Assembly: GCF_051622035.1 (NCBI RefSeq)
Contig: NC_135362.1
Coordinates: 24,141,001 to 24,205,000, forward strand
Source: Arctopsyche grandis
Lineage: Eukaryota > Arthropoda > Insecta > Trichoptera > Hydropsychidae
Direction of reading: 5' to 3'
DNA length: 64,000 bases
The translations under genes and the position numbers were made by a program. Below the pieces are notes generated by a model, which saw only the letters and a program-made list of their open reading frames with translations, was not told the origin of the DNA and made no database searches. Positions 23,955 to 36,900 of this stretch are shown here, one piece after another. How positions within the stretch are numbered: position 1 is the stretch's first letter; each line of letters begins with the position of its first letter.

Positions 23955-24470
23955 GTCCAAGTGTACACTTCGATCTTTCATGAACATACTAGTTTGTTCA
24001 TACACCAATCTACCAATCTAGCTAGTGTACACAAAAGAACAAATTGAAAAACGAACTAGTTTCTTCATACACAAACCAATCTAGCTAGTTATAGTGTACA
24101 CAAATGAACAAATTGACAAACCAACTAGTTTGTTCATGCACAAACTATTAGGCATACGTTTAAGTATTCTCAATCTCAATGGCGTTGAAATATTTTAAAA
24201 GTTGCGATTGAATGTTGTACTGCGTTTTCTATAGAATTTCACTTTTAAATACTTGGTGTTTTGACAGTACAAAGTTTCATGCGACACCTGGTGAGTCTAT
24301 TTGAAGATTAACTGAAGTAAGTCTATTGAAATATTTAATATTTCATTTAATTTAATTTATCTAAATTGAGTCTATTTGAAGATTAAATTAAATTAAGATT
24401 GACGGTTAACTAAAATTCGTGTATGGACAAACTAGTATGTTTACAAACGAACCGGAGTGAACACTTGGAC
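23955..24470. mobile_element. 516-bp MITE with about 50-bp terminal inverted repeats
   Basis: It starts GTCCAAGTGTACACTTCG and ends ...GAACACTTGGAC. The outer roughly 50 bp of each end pair (ACATACTAGTTTGT...). Inside, a unit of about 75 bp containing CTAGTTTGTTCAT and GTGTACACAAA is repeated about two and a half times (23990-24145). No transposase is present and no convincing target duplication was seen. Confidence 0.7.
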
Positions 24471-24735
24471 GGAATCAGATATATTCTTTGAATGATGAGA
24501 AGGGGTCTAAATTGGTAAATATGGATGAGAAGTATGGTCGAGGCAACATTGAGCTTTTAATAAGGTGCTAGAATGGCATTGAAGAAGGTATAAAAGAAAC
24601 TAAAGAAAATGTATGTAATTGGGGCTATCACGTTAGATGTCATTTATCTAATATTGGGCCAATCCTAAGCGAAATTATACCAATGGTAGAAATGTTAATT
24701 CAACAATGAACAGTGGCAGTCAATCATTTGATTAA

Positions 24736-25305
24736 CCCTTTGAGTGCTGACGTCTTTTCTGTAGAAAGCCCGCCACGCTGAAAATTACGACAACATTTCA
24801 ACTAGAATTATTTAGAAATCCAATAGAAAGCAGGTATAAAAATTGTATCTAATCCAAACAAACCCTAGATAACTACCGCCGAGGATTTCGAGTTTTGTAA
24901 AGGTGTGTTTAGACTCCCTAATATATCTTGCAACAATATAAAATAAAAAAAATAAGTCTATTAATGAATGTATTTTTCCAGAACTAGTTCCATCTTCTTC
25001 ATTGTTGTTAAAATGTAATGCTCACAATCTAAATGCCAAGCCACAATCTAAAATACTCAGCAGTTAGGGATTTCCATCGGGAAATTCTGCTATGGTTATA
25101 AATTCAGAAATTCCGGTGTAAACCAGTCTTTATAAACGTTGACAAATTAATGACACAGATTACACGACCCATGTTCAATGCTACCTGGAAAGGCTTAGCC
25201 GGTAGTATTCTTGTTTACTTTTTACATGCCCAAAATACAAAGCCTTTTTCAGGTCCATGGAATTATTGGCAAAACGCCGATCGGCGTTGGTCAGCATTCA
25301 AAGGG
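24736..25305. mobile_element. piggyBac-type MITE (copy 1)
   Basis: The ends are CCCTTTGAGTGCTGACG and GTCAGCATTCAAAGGG, flanked on both sides by TTAA (24732-24735, 25306-25309). TTAA duplication with CCC/GGG termini is diagnostic of the piggyBac superfamily. The interior carries no transposase. A close relative lies at 42201-42731. Confidence 0.85.
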
Positions 25306-25602
25306 TTAAATGGTAGCTTTAAATGCTCTAAAATAGGAACTGAATAACAATTTCGACTAATTGGCATTAATATCATTGATTGCTGCCAACTGGTAGACAT
25401 GAATATATTAATTTACCGTAAATTATTATTCAAGCGGCCAATGACTATTGTTTACTGGAATTGAGGCTGTCAAAATGTATCGACTATTCTTCAGTTTCAG
25501 GCTTGATTCTATATGGAATTGTATTTCAAATCAATGATGAACGGATATGATTGTTTTTGGTTACTTGTGGAAGTGTGGAATTAGAGCTGTTGTAATCTCT
25601 AA

Positions 25603-25887
25603 GAGCCCAACCACACCAGGCGACTTGCGGGAAACTCTGTATATGACTTCGTTCCGCGAGCAGATCAAATGTATGCAGTTGTATGGAGCATACCACACCA
25701 GGCAACTCACCAGTTGCCCAGGTAGTAAAGTTACCCAACCCGCGAGAAAAAACTATGACCATGTGAGACTATAGTCATGTATTGAAAACTTTTATATGTG
25801 GGTATCAGTGGGCGGATTCTTGGTTGCTTCTGGTTGCCCAAGAGTGGAAATAGAGTAACTTGCAAGTCACCAGGTGTGGCCTGGCTT
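25603..25887. mobile_element. MITE with CCACACCAGG termini
   Basis: The left end GCCCAACCACACCAGGCGAC pairs with the right end GTCACCAGGTGTGGCCTGGC. A further CCACACCAGGCAACTC copy occurs inside at about 25692. Non-coding, superfamily undetermined. Confidence 0.6.
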
Positions 25888-26473
25888 TAATACTAGGCAC
25901 AATCGTACGTTGAATTATCATATTGTGGAGGTTAGAGCTTGATTGGTGTATCCTGCGCCTTTTGTATGCTTTTTATCCTTCTGCAAGAAGTGTGTTGATG
26001 TGTTTAGAATGTTCACGTTCTGATGAAGAAAATGGAGTATCATTGAAGTCATGTCTATGTATATATAGAGACCGATCAAGTTCAAACCCGTACGGGAAGT
26101 AGTTTCAGTATAGGATAGATTCAGTAGTGGAATACTTCAGGTTGGACGGAGAGTTCTTGTAGTATTTAATATTGAAAAGGCGGTCACATTTGAATAATTT
26201 ATTTTTTCAATATACAAACTTGATAAAACACGTCTATCAATTGACACTGGAATATCCTAACAATACAATAAATAGTAAAATTCGCAACAAACGTCCATTC
26301 AAGGCAGAATTATCAAACAACGTTTACACACGAACAAGCTCGTTTAAAAGTCGCCAACGATCTCAAAAAATTATTTCCGCAAACAAAACAATCATTTGTA
26401 CTTTTTTTTTTCCTTCATTATTTTCACATCATATAATAAATCTAAACCGTTACATATTTACACACACACACAC

Positions 26474-26666
26474 ACACACGCACTCTTATACAAGTTACAT
26501 ACATATATACCAGTGGCGTGCGGTGATATTCTCTGTCTTTTTGTCATACAGCCTTATTTAATGTGCGCGAGCAGGATACAAGGGGAACGGCCTGCTCCTC
26601 TTGTATCCTGCTCGCGCACATTAAGTAAGGTTGTACGACAAAAAGAGAGAGAATTTCACTGCACGC

Positions 26667-26740
<74 letters not shown>
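26474..26740. repeat. Palindromic MITE between (CA)n and (TA)n microsatellites
   Basis: The element at 26511-26670 starts CAGTGGCGTGCGGTGA, ends TCACTGCACGCCAC and is one long palindrome (GTGCGCGAGCAGGATACA and its complement around the centre). A short CA repeat precedes it and a pure TA repeat of about 70 bp follows. Terminal CAGTGGCGTGC is typical of hAT-like MITEs. Confidence 0.75.
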
Positions 26741-26745
<5 letters not shown>

Positions 26746-27854
26746 TAAACAATAACACTAATCAGTACAAATCAACAAATTATAGATTATAGTTTTTAAG
26801 GTTATACATTTTTTCAATTCGATATAAATTTGATTATCAGTTTGTATATGTGTCAAATATATTATATATATATACATTATTACATAAATTTCATAATAAA
26901 AATTGATTGAACGGGTTATTTATATGTATACTATTTTTTTATTGTTTATTAAAAGTAAAAATTCTTCAATGCTTCATCACATTTCTGTATTGTTATTGTG
27001 AGAATTTTCACTTTGAATATATTGTCTGTACAGCCAAAAGAGTTTTTGACGAGGTTTTTACTGGATTATTATCATAAATAACAATATTAGAAGACTAGGC
27101 TGCTAGAAAATATTACCGTCGAACGTCTTCTACTCAACTTCTACAGTCCGACGAAGATTAACATTGCTAATTATCCAATTATTGTAACAGTTTGAGGTAT
27201 AGGAGGAAGAAAATATCTATGCTCTAAATTTTTACTATGAACCGTCTTCGCATCTGATGAACGATGAAGTCTTGACGCAGAAGCGTCACCGAGCACATTC
27301 CAAACATATGAGAATCTTAACACACATAGTATATACGACAAAATTAAATAAATGCATTTCAATATATAGGCATAATATGATTCACACATACCCACATTAA
27401 AATTTTTGACTTAGAATTTCATACGGTGTAAAACGCATTTTATATAATAATAATATTAAAAAAAAGACACTATTTCAAAAGGCAATTAATACTATTAATA
27501 CCATTATACTATACAAAGAAATATAAACATTCATAACTAATACCTAATCCTAATATGTACATACATACATATGTATATGCATCATCATATATTACGCTTG
27601 CCAAATCATCCATCATCCATTTTTGAATTATTTTTTTGGTTATTTTCATATAAGCTACAAATATAATAGAAACTAATGGAAATTAGTATCTACAGTCGTG
27701 AATCGTTATTATTGTAGAACATTTCAAGTACCTGAGCCGTAATATTATACGTACATATCATTACTTTATATATTTTATATGACGCTAAGCGCAAGAGAGC
27801 AATTTCATTAAAATGTATCCAAATTAAGGCATAATTAATATTATTTATGTTGTA
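26741..27854. other. AT-rich sequence downstream of the RhoGEF gene
   Basis: No supported gene or dispersed repeat was found; the stretch is mostly AT-rich with ATGTACATAC-type simple sequence. Confidence 0.4.
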
Positions 27855-27860
27855 TTTATT
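27855..27860 (-). promoter_or_regulatory. Poly(A) signal of the RhoGEF gene
   Basis: TTTATT on the plus strand gives AATAAA on the minus strand, about 50 nt past the stop at 27909-27911. Confidence 0.4.
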
Positions 27861-27908
27861 ATGTATGCATAAATATATTATTATTATATATATAAATATG
27901 TTGAATAT

Positions 27909-30900
27909 TCAATCGAGTCTATCCTGGGAACGGCTGGAAGACCGTGACGTCTTGAGATGGTTCAAGTAAGCGGCCGGTGCCCATCCTTCTCCTGTACCTC
28001 CTTAGCAACGGAAAAAACAATAAAAATCAGGAATTGTTATTGATAGGACGATTTTACAAGTTAAATATCAAATGATTTACCTATGAGTTTGACAAACCAC
28101 CATCCGGCGCATCCGACCTTTAACAATTCAACTCGATCCCCGTCTCGTAGCGATACTTCTGAAGGTCCTACGGCGCAGTAGTCGGCCAGGGAAACGAGTA
28201 CACTTCCTACTGCCTAGTTTTCAAAAATTACAAGAAATATATAGTAAAACAATACATGCCTTAAAAGTTAGCATGTATTATATGTATGTATACGATCATA
28301 TAATCCTTAAGTGCAATAATATTATGTAATAATAGGTACTCATTAGAAAATCTAAAATTGCAAATCATTTTTGTGCCGGCGAAAACCTTACAAACCATTT
28401 TTTATAAATATTTTTTTACAGGTCACAGTAATTGGCCAGTCTAAGCATAGTAGTTAGCCACTTGAAACGTATTCTTATGTTGGAAAAATAATTGCAAATA
28501 ATACATTTAACCGTTTGCCCGCGGCCGTCTTCTATGGAAGCTTTGGGCGACAAGTTTGTAGCGCGGCTGTCTTCCATAGAATTTCTGAACTTTGTACGGG
28601 ATTTTGAGGCTTATATGCGCCTATTTCAACTGTTTTAAGGTTCAAAATTGGTTGAATATATTACTGAGAGTTGAATGCCATCTATTCAATTTGCTTAAAA
28701 TGAATATATACCAGTCAAAAATTAGTTTTTTGTGGAACCATACTGAAACCTCGTTTATGTGACGTCACGTCTTCATACAATTATGAAGAATGATTATTTG
28801 ACAATTAATCCAAAACTACGAGATATATTATGTATTTTATTGTTTAAAATAATACTTTATGTGTTAGTTAACATATCTAGTTACTTGAGTAAATATTAAA
28901 ATCTGTATTTAAGGTCGAAAACTCGATTGCCAAATTCGCGAAAAAGGTACCGCGTACAGGGCTTGTTCGCTATATTTATTGCCGCGGGCAAAGGGTTAAT
29001 AATTTTAAATCTGCTTCTCCTGAATTTCATATAGAATTCTTTACTTTTTCACTTACGGTGTGTATGCTTAATAAATAGCATACATATTTACATATTTACA
29101 TAATGCATGGGTAAATTAAATTAAGTAAAGCAGAAACAATTTCCGACTACAATGCCACTTTTTTTAACTGCTAATTAAATCTTCAGGTGGCCAACCACTA
29201 TAGACCAATTGATGGCCGTCCTGAATCGTTAAACTTTTGACAGAAAATTACAAAAAAAGGTTTATTCATACTGGTACAGCACATACCGGCAACGGCACGC
29301 AAACAACAGTTCGAAAAGTATTATTTGGTATATTCTATATGGACACATTCATATGATCCGCAATGTGTACGTGGCGTAGCGTAACAGCAGTAGCCGACAA
29401 AATCTATTCATATTACACAGCAGTACATGTCACTGTAACTCATCAAGCAAACCCAGTTTTCTTTAGCCACTGTGGAAATGCCCACACGTGATGTGACGTC
29501 ACAGTAGCGAGTGCACGCGTACTAACGAAAGTGCGCATGCGCATATGAATATTTTCTGAAACGCCATATTGTGACAATATTGGTATCATTGCTTTCTGTG
29601 ATGTATATCTTTAATTTATACCAGGAAGGCCTATTATGAAGAGAAAATAGCTAAGGTTGCCAATTTGTTGGAACCGTTTCAATGAAAATCAGATGAATTG
29701 GCAAACTCTGATAGGAAACGATCGACCTGGAGTCATAAATCCAAGGTTTGGTCAGTATAAACCAGTGGGATTTGAACCCGTGACCACTCTGTTCAAAGCA
29801 TTATATGCTAACCACAAGTTTATTCTGCTGGTAAGCCGATTTTGTAATGTAATGTATATGTGAGCCGATTTTGCCTTGCACGCAGTCAAAACAAGTCTGA
29901 ACGTGCGCTGCTGTATAGTGTGAATTGAAGTAGTCTTTTCCGTGCACTGCTGTGCCGGGCTGTTGCCTTGCAGTGCTGGATAGTATGAACAGACCATTAA
30001 GGGTTTGACATATATAGTTTTAGACATAGCTTGTAAGGTTTACATCGTATAGTATATTTTTACATAGAAAGTGCATGAACTTTCTACATATTGCATTGAA
30101 TAGTATTCGAGATTGAAAATTCAAAGCCAGTTTTATATATGTATATAGGGTGCTTAAAATCTAATCTAAATAGATTTATGTGCTTGAATAGAGTGAAAAG
30201 ACCCGGAAGATTTTTTTCTATATGTATTTCTTTCCCCATATATATAGTTTTACAGTTTTCTTTATGAGTACTAATGAGAGATTATAATATTAATATTGGT
30301 TAGTATCACATCCACAAACATACACAAAGTTATGATTGAAAAACAACCATCACCACTGTTAAAAATAAACATGCAAATTGCGGTTAGATAGATGTATAGT
30401 AGATGCAAACCGTTTCATAGCAAGTTAAAGCTTATATTAGACGGACGGCAGCCGGTAGAGCGTATTGCAGACTTTGAATTGTTATGTAAAGCTGTTAAAT
30501 GGTAGATATGAGTTTGTTTATAATTGAAATTCTCAATTTGATACATTTAATTGTTTGTACGCGTATTTTTTTTGGCCTTGGCAACTTGTTATTGAAAACT
30601 TGGGTGATGTTAGGTATATTTACTTATTTTCAATAAGTTTTAAAACAAATTTCATCCGCAAGCTTTCAAACTAGTGAATTTATGTAATGTATGAATAACA
30701 ATACAATCTTGAATGTATGTAGGATTCAAATTACGAATGTGAAATGCACCAAATGAAAGTTGGTGCTACTTTAGTATACGGTCTACCTTAGCATGCGATC
30801 TACCTTGTAGCAACGAAATGTTTATTACAATTTTTCTTTTTTCCTGCCGCTCCATAATGTTGTCGAAGCATTTCTATCAAAATATCGTCAACAGATACAT

Positions 30901-33900
30901 ATCTCTTAACCAAATCTTAAATGAATAGGGCCAACCTTAACTTAACCTAACCTATCCTGACCTTTAAATAAATAAGTGTTGGCTGATAAGATATGTTTTT
31001 TTTTGTGAAAATATTGATAAAATAAAACTTAAAAAAATATATCTTAGCAGCCAACACCTATTTATTTAAGGGTTAGGATAGGTTAGGTTAAGTTAACCCT
31101 TTGGCTGCTACGAGGTTTTTCAATGTCCAAGCGAAAAATGCTAACATTTGTAATTATTTTGAAAAAAAATAAATATAATATTTTTTTTTTACATACTTAC
31201 TTCGCCGAACACTCGTAATTTTTATAATACTTTATATACATTTTTAAGAAGCAGTCGTGGACTCGTGCTCTCTCTTTCTGTCTTGCTTTTACATGCGTGC
31301 GTGCGAAAGAGATACCTACATATATACACTAAATAAGTTTTGACGATTTTTTTCCGACGCTTTATTCTTTTCAATAATCTATTTTTAGATATCGATGTAT
31401 CCTTACAACATGCGATATATTCGAAACAGGTAGCGGTCTTTCTCTCTTTCTTTCTTGGTTTTAATTGTGTACGTGTGAGCGAGACACACAAGGATGCGAA
31501 GTTTCTAATAATCAAATAATTTTTCAACATGTATCATAAACATTTTGTATGCATTTCAGTTGCATTTGATTGATTGCATGAATTCGTGACGTCTCGTGAC
31601 CTATATAATTGAAAGCGGATTTCTATTGTTTATTGCCATTTATTTTAACTCTGCAAAATGATATCGGACAGTGAAAGTGATGAAAGCGAAATAATAGCTC
31701 CTCGCCGAGGAACTCGACAAATCAGCAGCTCTACTGATTCTGAAAATGAATTTATCGACAATAATCAATTCCCAAGTAATAACTCCTTATATGACATTGA
31801 CAACGAACCCGAAATTTACTTTGATGATGAACCCGAAATTGAAGAGCTTTTATTTAAAAAATTGATAAATATTTATAAAGCTTGATTGAAAAATAAATAT
31901 AAATACGTATATAAAAAAAATGTTTCGTGCCACTGATGCGCTGGTGGCTCAAAGAAAGTATTGAAATACGACAATTAATGACGTCAACAACGATCGTCGT
32001 AGCAATCTTCGCCGATTTCAAAACAACGATTTATCGTTGTTGTAGCAATCAAAGGGTTAAGGTTGGCCCTATTAATTTAAGATTGGGTTGTTAGGGTCGG
32101 TATTATTCAGTCTCAGTGTCACACGCGAGAGCTGAGACAGTGAGACCGCATATTAAAGTAAAAACGTGAAGGTAGATCGCATACTAAAGTAGATATGTGA
32201 AGATAGACCGCATACTAAAGTAGCACCTGAAAGTTTAAGTTAGTCAGTTTGTATCAAAAGTCCATGTGGACAGATGCTTTTGCAATGAATAATGGGTTTA
32301 AACGAGTCTAATTTCGTTACTCCTGCCATTTGTCCTATCCGATAGGATCCTAAAATAGTGTCTAAGTTACGCTCTGTCCGTTACCGACCGAAATATAGAC
32401 ACAAAACAATATCCATTTTTCACATTCTCCAAATTCGTTAAATCAAAAATAGTTAGAAACAAACGTAATAAAAAATTATGTATTGCATTCCTCAAATATA
32501 ATTTAAAAAAGAAATAATAAAAAAAATATGATAGTGCATAGTTCAAAGCAAATCAAATATCATCGGACTCATGACAACAAAACATAAATCAAATATAATA
32601 GAAAACATAAATGAATGAAAACCAAACTTACTGGTTGATTTGCGTAAAAGTGATGATCGATGATGAGCAAAAGAAAGGCTTTCAAAATCTGCACATTATG
32701 TATATATATATATATATCTATATAGGCGGCAGCAGATCTTCGATAATTTAGATTTATATAGACATAGTTAATTATTGGATAGAAGTTATGTACAATTTCA
32801 TTCATATATGTTTATATATATAAATATGTAGGTGTATGAAAAGATTCGTTTTAAAACAAACAACACTCAGCGGTCTTCTCAATATTGAGAAACGTAAAAC
32901 GTAGACGTGCTTTGCGTGCTGCCGATAAAGAATTGAACCATTCTGTGAATTGTGCCCATCGTCTCCACCACCTGTCGAAATAACAATGCTCAGTGCCAAA
33001 ACGAACCCGGCTACATATATACACAAGTTTATAATTTTATCTTTTTAATATTAAAATAAATATAACATCAGTGTGGTTGTAAATAGTATATACGTGAAAT
33101 TGTGTATATATAATATATATAAATATAATTATTGAAACAAACTTTCTTTCAATCCAAATTAGCTTGAAGCGTTGGTAAAAAAGTTAATCTGAAAAATTTA
33201 GTGAGTTATTTATAGAGTTGTATGCATTTTTGAAAAATTATAATTTAGAAAAATATAAGTAAATAATTTGCATGAAATGTGAATGAAAATATAAGAAAGA
33301 GCCGATTCGTGTTGAAAAAAATAATAATGTGATATAACGGTCGATTTTGAGTAATAAATTTTTTATTAAAATTAACGACACTACGACTATGACTTTCAAT
33401 TTTTTAATAAATTAAATTTAAATTCCACTATAATAACTTCAATATTAAAAACCAATAAAATCGAAACTAATTTTTTTGGGAGTAAATTTGCATTAGACAT
33501 TTACATATAATCAACGCTCGAGGCGAATCAAATCGTGATTGTTCAGTTAAGGCCCAGTTTTAGAAAAACCCATATATTGAACGGGGTTCGGTGATTACTC
33601 CGCATAAGGGCGAAAACACACTGAATAGTACGGAACGTCACGTCCTTGGCTCCACGCTGTTCCCCAAACTGAATTCGGGTGTAGTTGCACGTGCAGAGTG
33701 CATATGTTTCTCCTGGTTCGGTGATTATAACTCACAAAGCGCTCGCCCAAGTCACATAAATCTCTATAACGGAACATCTGCCAGCCGAAAAGTCCATCAT
33801 ACTAACGAAAAGTCCATCATACTAGTGCCAAATATTCCGTATCCGCGATTTTCATGACAGAAATTGTCTTTTGGGCGATCGCTATGTGCGTAATAATCCA

Positions 33901-36900
33901 ATTACCGTTTCTCCTACATTTTTTCAAAAATGGGATTCACCATTATCGATCACTGTCAAGCAGGGATAAAATATAACCGAAAACACTCCAGGGGGTGATT
34001 TTTGGGACTGTGTACCATGTATATGAGTTAGGGGTGCTGCGTTTTTTATTACATACCTCATTTACGTTTCACTTACGATTACAATTCAGGAAAAAGTTTG
34101 CCTCTTATCCGATCGTTTTATTACTTTGCCATATTGCTCATTTTGGTCATCAATATAAGTAAATTGATCCTCCGCCATTACGATGGTGCAAAAATATCGT
34201 GTAAGACGCGTTTGATATCTGCCCGGCGAGATAGTCGTTGACGTTTATCCATCGTTTGTTTAATAGTTTTAAGCATAGATGGCAGTAGTAAAATAAAATT
34301 ATTGTTTTTATTCAAAATAATAATTTTATATACAAATTACAGAAGAGGTATGTTTTTAAAAAACTTTTTTTTATTACTAAGTTTTACCCATTAATTTTTT
34401 CGCACGTTTAAAAGTATCCAAAAAAACACGTACCACGTACCACTCAGTGTGTTTTCGTCCTAAAGCGATCTCGCACACGTCATTAAAATCTCAATTACGG
34501 AACATCTGGAACCCGAAAATTCCACCCATCAACTATCAACTATCATACTAACGAAAACTTAAGTGCCAGATATTCCGTATTCGCGATTTTTGTAGCAAAG
34601 ATTGTCGTTTGCGCGATCGCAATGTGTGAAATAATCCGTTTACCGTGCAATGAGACTTGAAGCAACAGCAGATTGTAACTACTGATAGCAGAGAGATGTA
34701 ATAAGAATAGAGGGGCCCTTACGAATAAATAATTGTTGTCAATTTTACGCGGCACGTCTTTATAAATACGCTACATCGCACGGAATACAATCGGATCAAT
34801 TTACTTTTAAAAATTTATCCCATGTTGTTTATTGTGTGTTTTTGAATGTATTGTGCAATTTTTACCGATGCTTGCCCATCTTGCGAGTAATATAAACAAA
34901 CAGAGAAGTTTTTATCGGACATAAGTCGAGTACCAAGCGTCAAATACGACTGATGCTAAAATTATTTAGGTCTGTCCGTGGACAGAATGTCACTTGACAA
35001 CAATATAACACTTAAAGCCACTTCTATTAATATTACATTTCTCTGACTGATGCCTCACAAACACATTTGTTTTCTAGTGGAGAAATAATAGCAAAAAAAA
35101 TTCTACAAATCTGTAAAATTTGTAAAATACTAATATATGGCATTCGGAAATTTCAATACCGACATATGAAGCGATTGGCCACATTGATCTGGGGAAAAAA
35201 TAGTTCCATGTACAAAAGCTCACTTCAATTTTTCAAAACAGATGTTCAAAAGCAACAGCCAATGCATGATCCTAGCATTGCACATCTTTTCCATGAAGTG
35301 GGGGCGGGCTTTTGTAAATGGAACAACTTCTTTTGGCGAATCAAACGTGGCACGTACACACGAAGCAACAGAGAATCCCACCATGTTTACCAACTAGATC
35401 TACTGGCACTTCAATTAGCCTTGAACTGACAGTACACAGGATTTGATCACCTCGAGCACTCATTATACCACTTAGAAATTTATTATGAACATATAAAATG
35501 ACAATCCTTCACCAAATGATGATTTATTAATAATAATTAACGTAAACATAAACGGTGCATTAAAACTAGAATCATATGAAAGTATCATACGCACATCAAA
35601 ACCGAGATTAGTACAAAGCGTTAAGGTTAATGGGACGTTTACATCGAAAAATATTGATCTACAATCTATATTATGTATAGCATAACGTTCCGTCGGATTG
35701 CAACATGCCGTTTTATATATCGCACATGTCTTCCATACGATTCAGTCTTTTTATGCACATGGTATTTATTTATACAAGTTAAAAAATTTCAATTAAAATA
35801 TGAATTTTTCAACCACAAAATCCGGATACTCACGGGAGCCTGATGTTGTTCGGAGACTGGCGTTTCTTCATCGTCGCTATTGGAACAGTCGGAAGACCAC
35901 GGTTCATCGGACGATGCCGCCGTCGAGTGGGGGTGGTTCGGAGTATCACAACTTAGAGCACGGGTTGTGCCACCTACGGGACCACCCATACCTCCTCCGG
36001 AATCCCAAGACGCTGCCGTACGCAACGATCTACGAACAATCGAGTATAAAAATACCCACTGCCTATGTATAATTACAATTACAAGTTTCAGTCGCTTACC
36101 GATGGTTGGGTTGGTGGTGATAGTATTGCTTTACTCGTTCACCTTTGAGTTCCTCGAGTTGTTCCAATAGCACTCTTTTGATTTGTGCTACCCATGCTTG
36201 CCTTACGGCTGCTGTGGAAGCTGTTAAAGTGTGCACCTCGGCACGACCCTGAAGCCACACTTCGAATCGTCTAGGATCGCCCTTCACAGACTCGGTCAAA
36301 CCTATCTGTGACATCTGCAAATAAAAAGACACTATTATAGTTTAAGAAATTGAACATCAAATAGTAATGTAACGTGGGAATATGAGAGAGTATCTACTGT
36401 CTAAATGGATTCGTGGGTGAACAATAGAGACCCCGGATTAGGCTAACGGGACTCAGTAAGTGCCCGAACAAAGGATTCGCTGGAGTTCTCACAGATATGC
36501 GCGAGTTCGTGCGTAAACAATAGACTCGCCATTGTAAACCTTAACGTGCCTAGACAATAGACACACTGACAGATCAGGGAGGCTGTGCTGTGCAACTTGT
36601 CCTTTATAAGGGGTTACACACGGTAGATTATAGATTCTGGAGTGAGCGGTGGTATCTGTGTGGACCTCCTGGATCGTTGAATAAATGCTGTGAAGCGACT
36701 TTGGCCTTTCATTTGAATCCTGAACCCACCCCTACGCAACAGTAACATCATCATCTTCAACCAGTAGCATTTTTGACTTTGCAGCCCAATTTTTTGTGAT
36801 GGAGTTAAATGTATTGACAGCTAAAGTAGAACTATCATTAGACAACCTCCAGTTGATCAAATCATGTGTACTGAAAGATATACTGCTGGTTAGACTTGGA

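Larger units (their letters stand above)
30756..32233. mobile_element. Inverted-repeat element split by a piggyBac insertion
   Basis: The outer ends carry GGTGCTACTTTAGTATACGG on the left and the complementary arrangement on the right (CCGCATACTAAAGTAGCACC). The TACTTTAGTATGCG motif occurs several times near the right end. An inner palindrome (AACCTAACCTATCCT at about 30940 and AGGATAGGTTAGGTT at about 31075) closes the hairpin. The piggyBac element 31097-32056 interrupts the right arm at a TTAA. After removing it, GGTTAGGTTAAG reads through to TTAAGGTTGGCCCTATT, matching the complement of the left arm. Confidence 0.75.

Noticed and set aside
26396-26755. 119-codon frame ending in repeated Ile-Tyr
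   Set aside because: It is the translation of a TA microsatellite and a palindromic MITE.
31222-31530. 102-codon minus-strand frame inside the piggyBac remnant
   Set aside because: Basic and low-complexity, antisense to the element, with no transposase similarity.
35067-35429. 120-codon plus-strand frame
   Set aside because: It lies within the antisense intron of the RhoGEF right after a hAT MITE, has no recognisable motif or clear coding bias, and no splice or start evidence.
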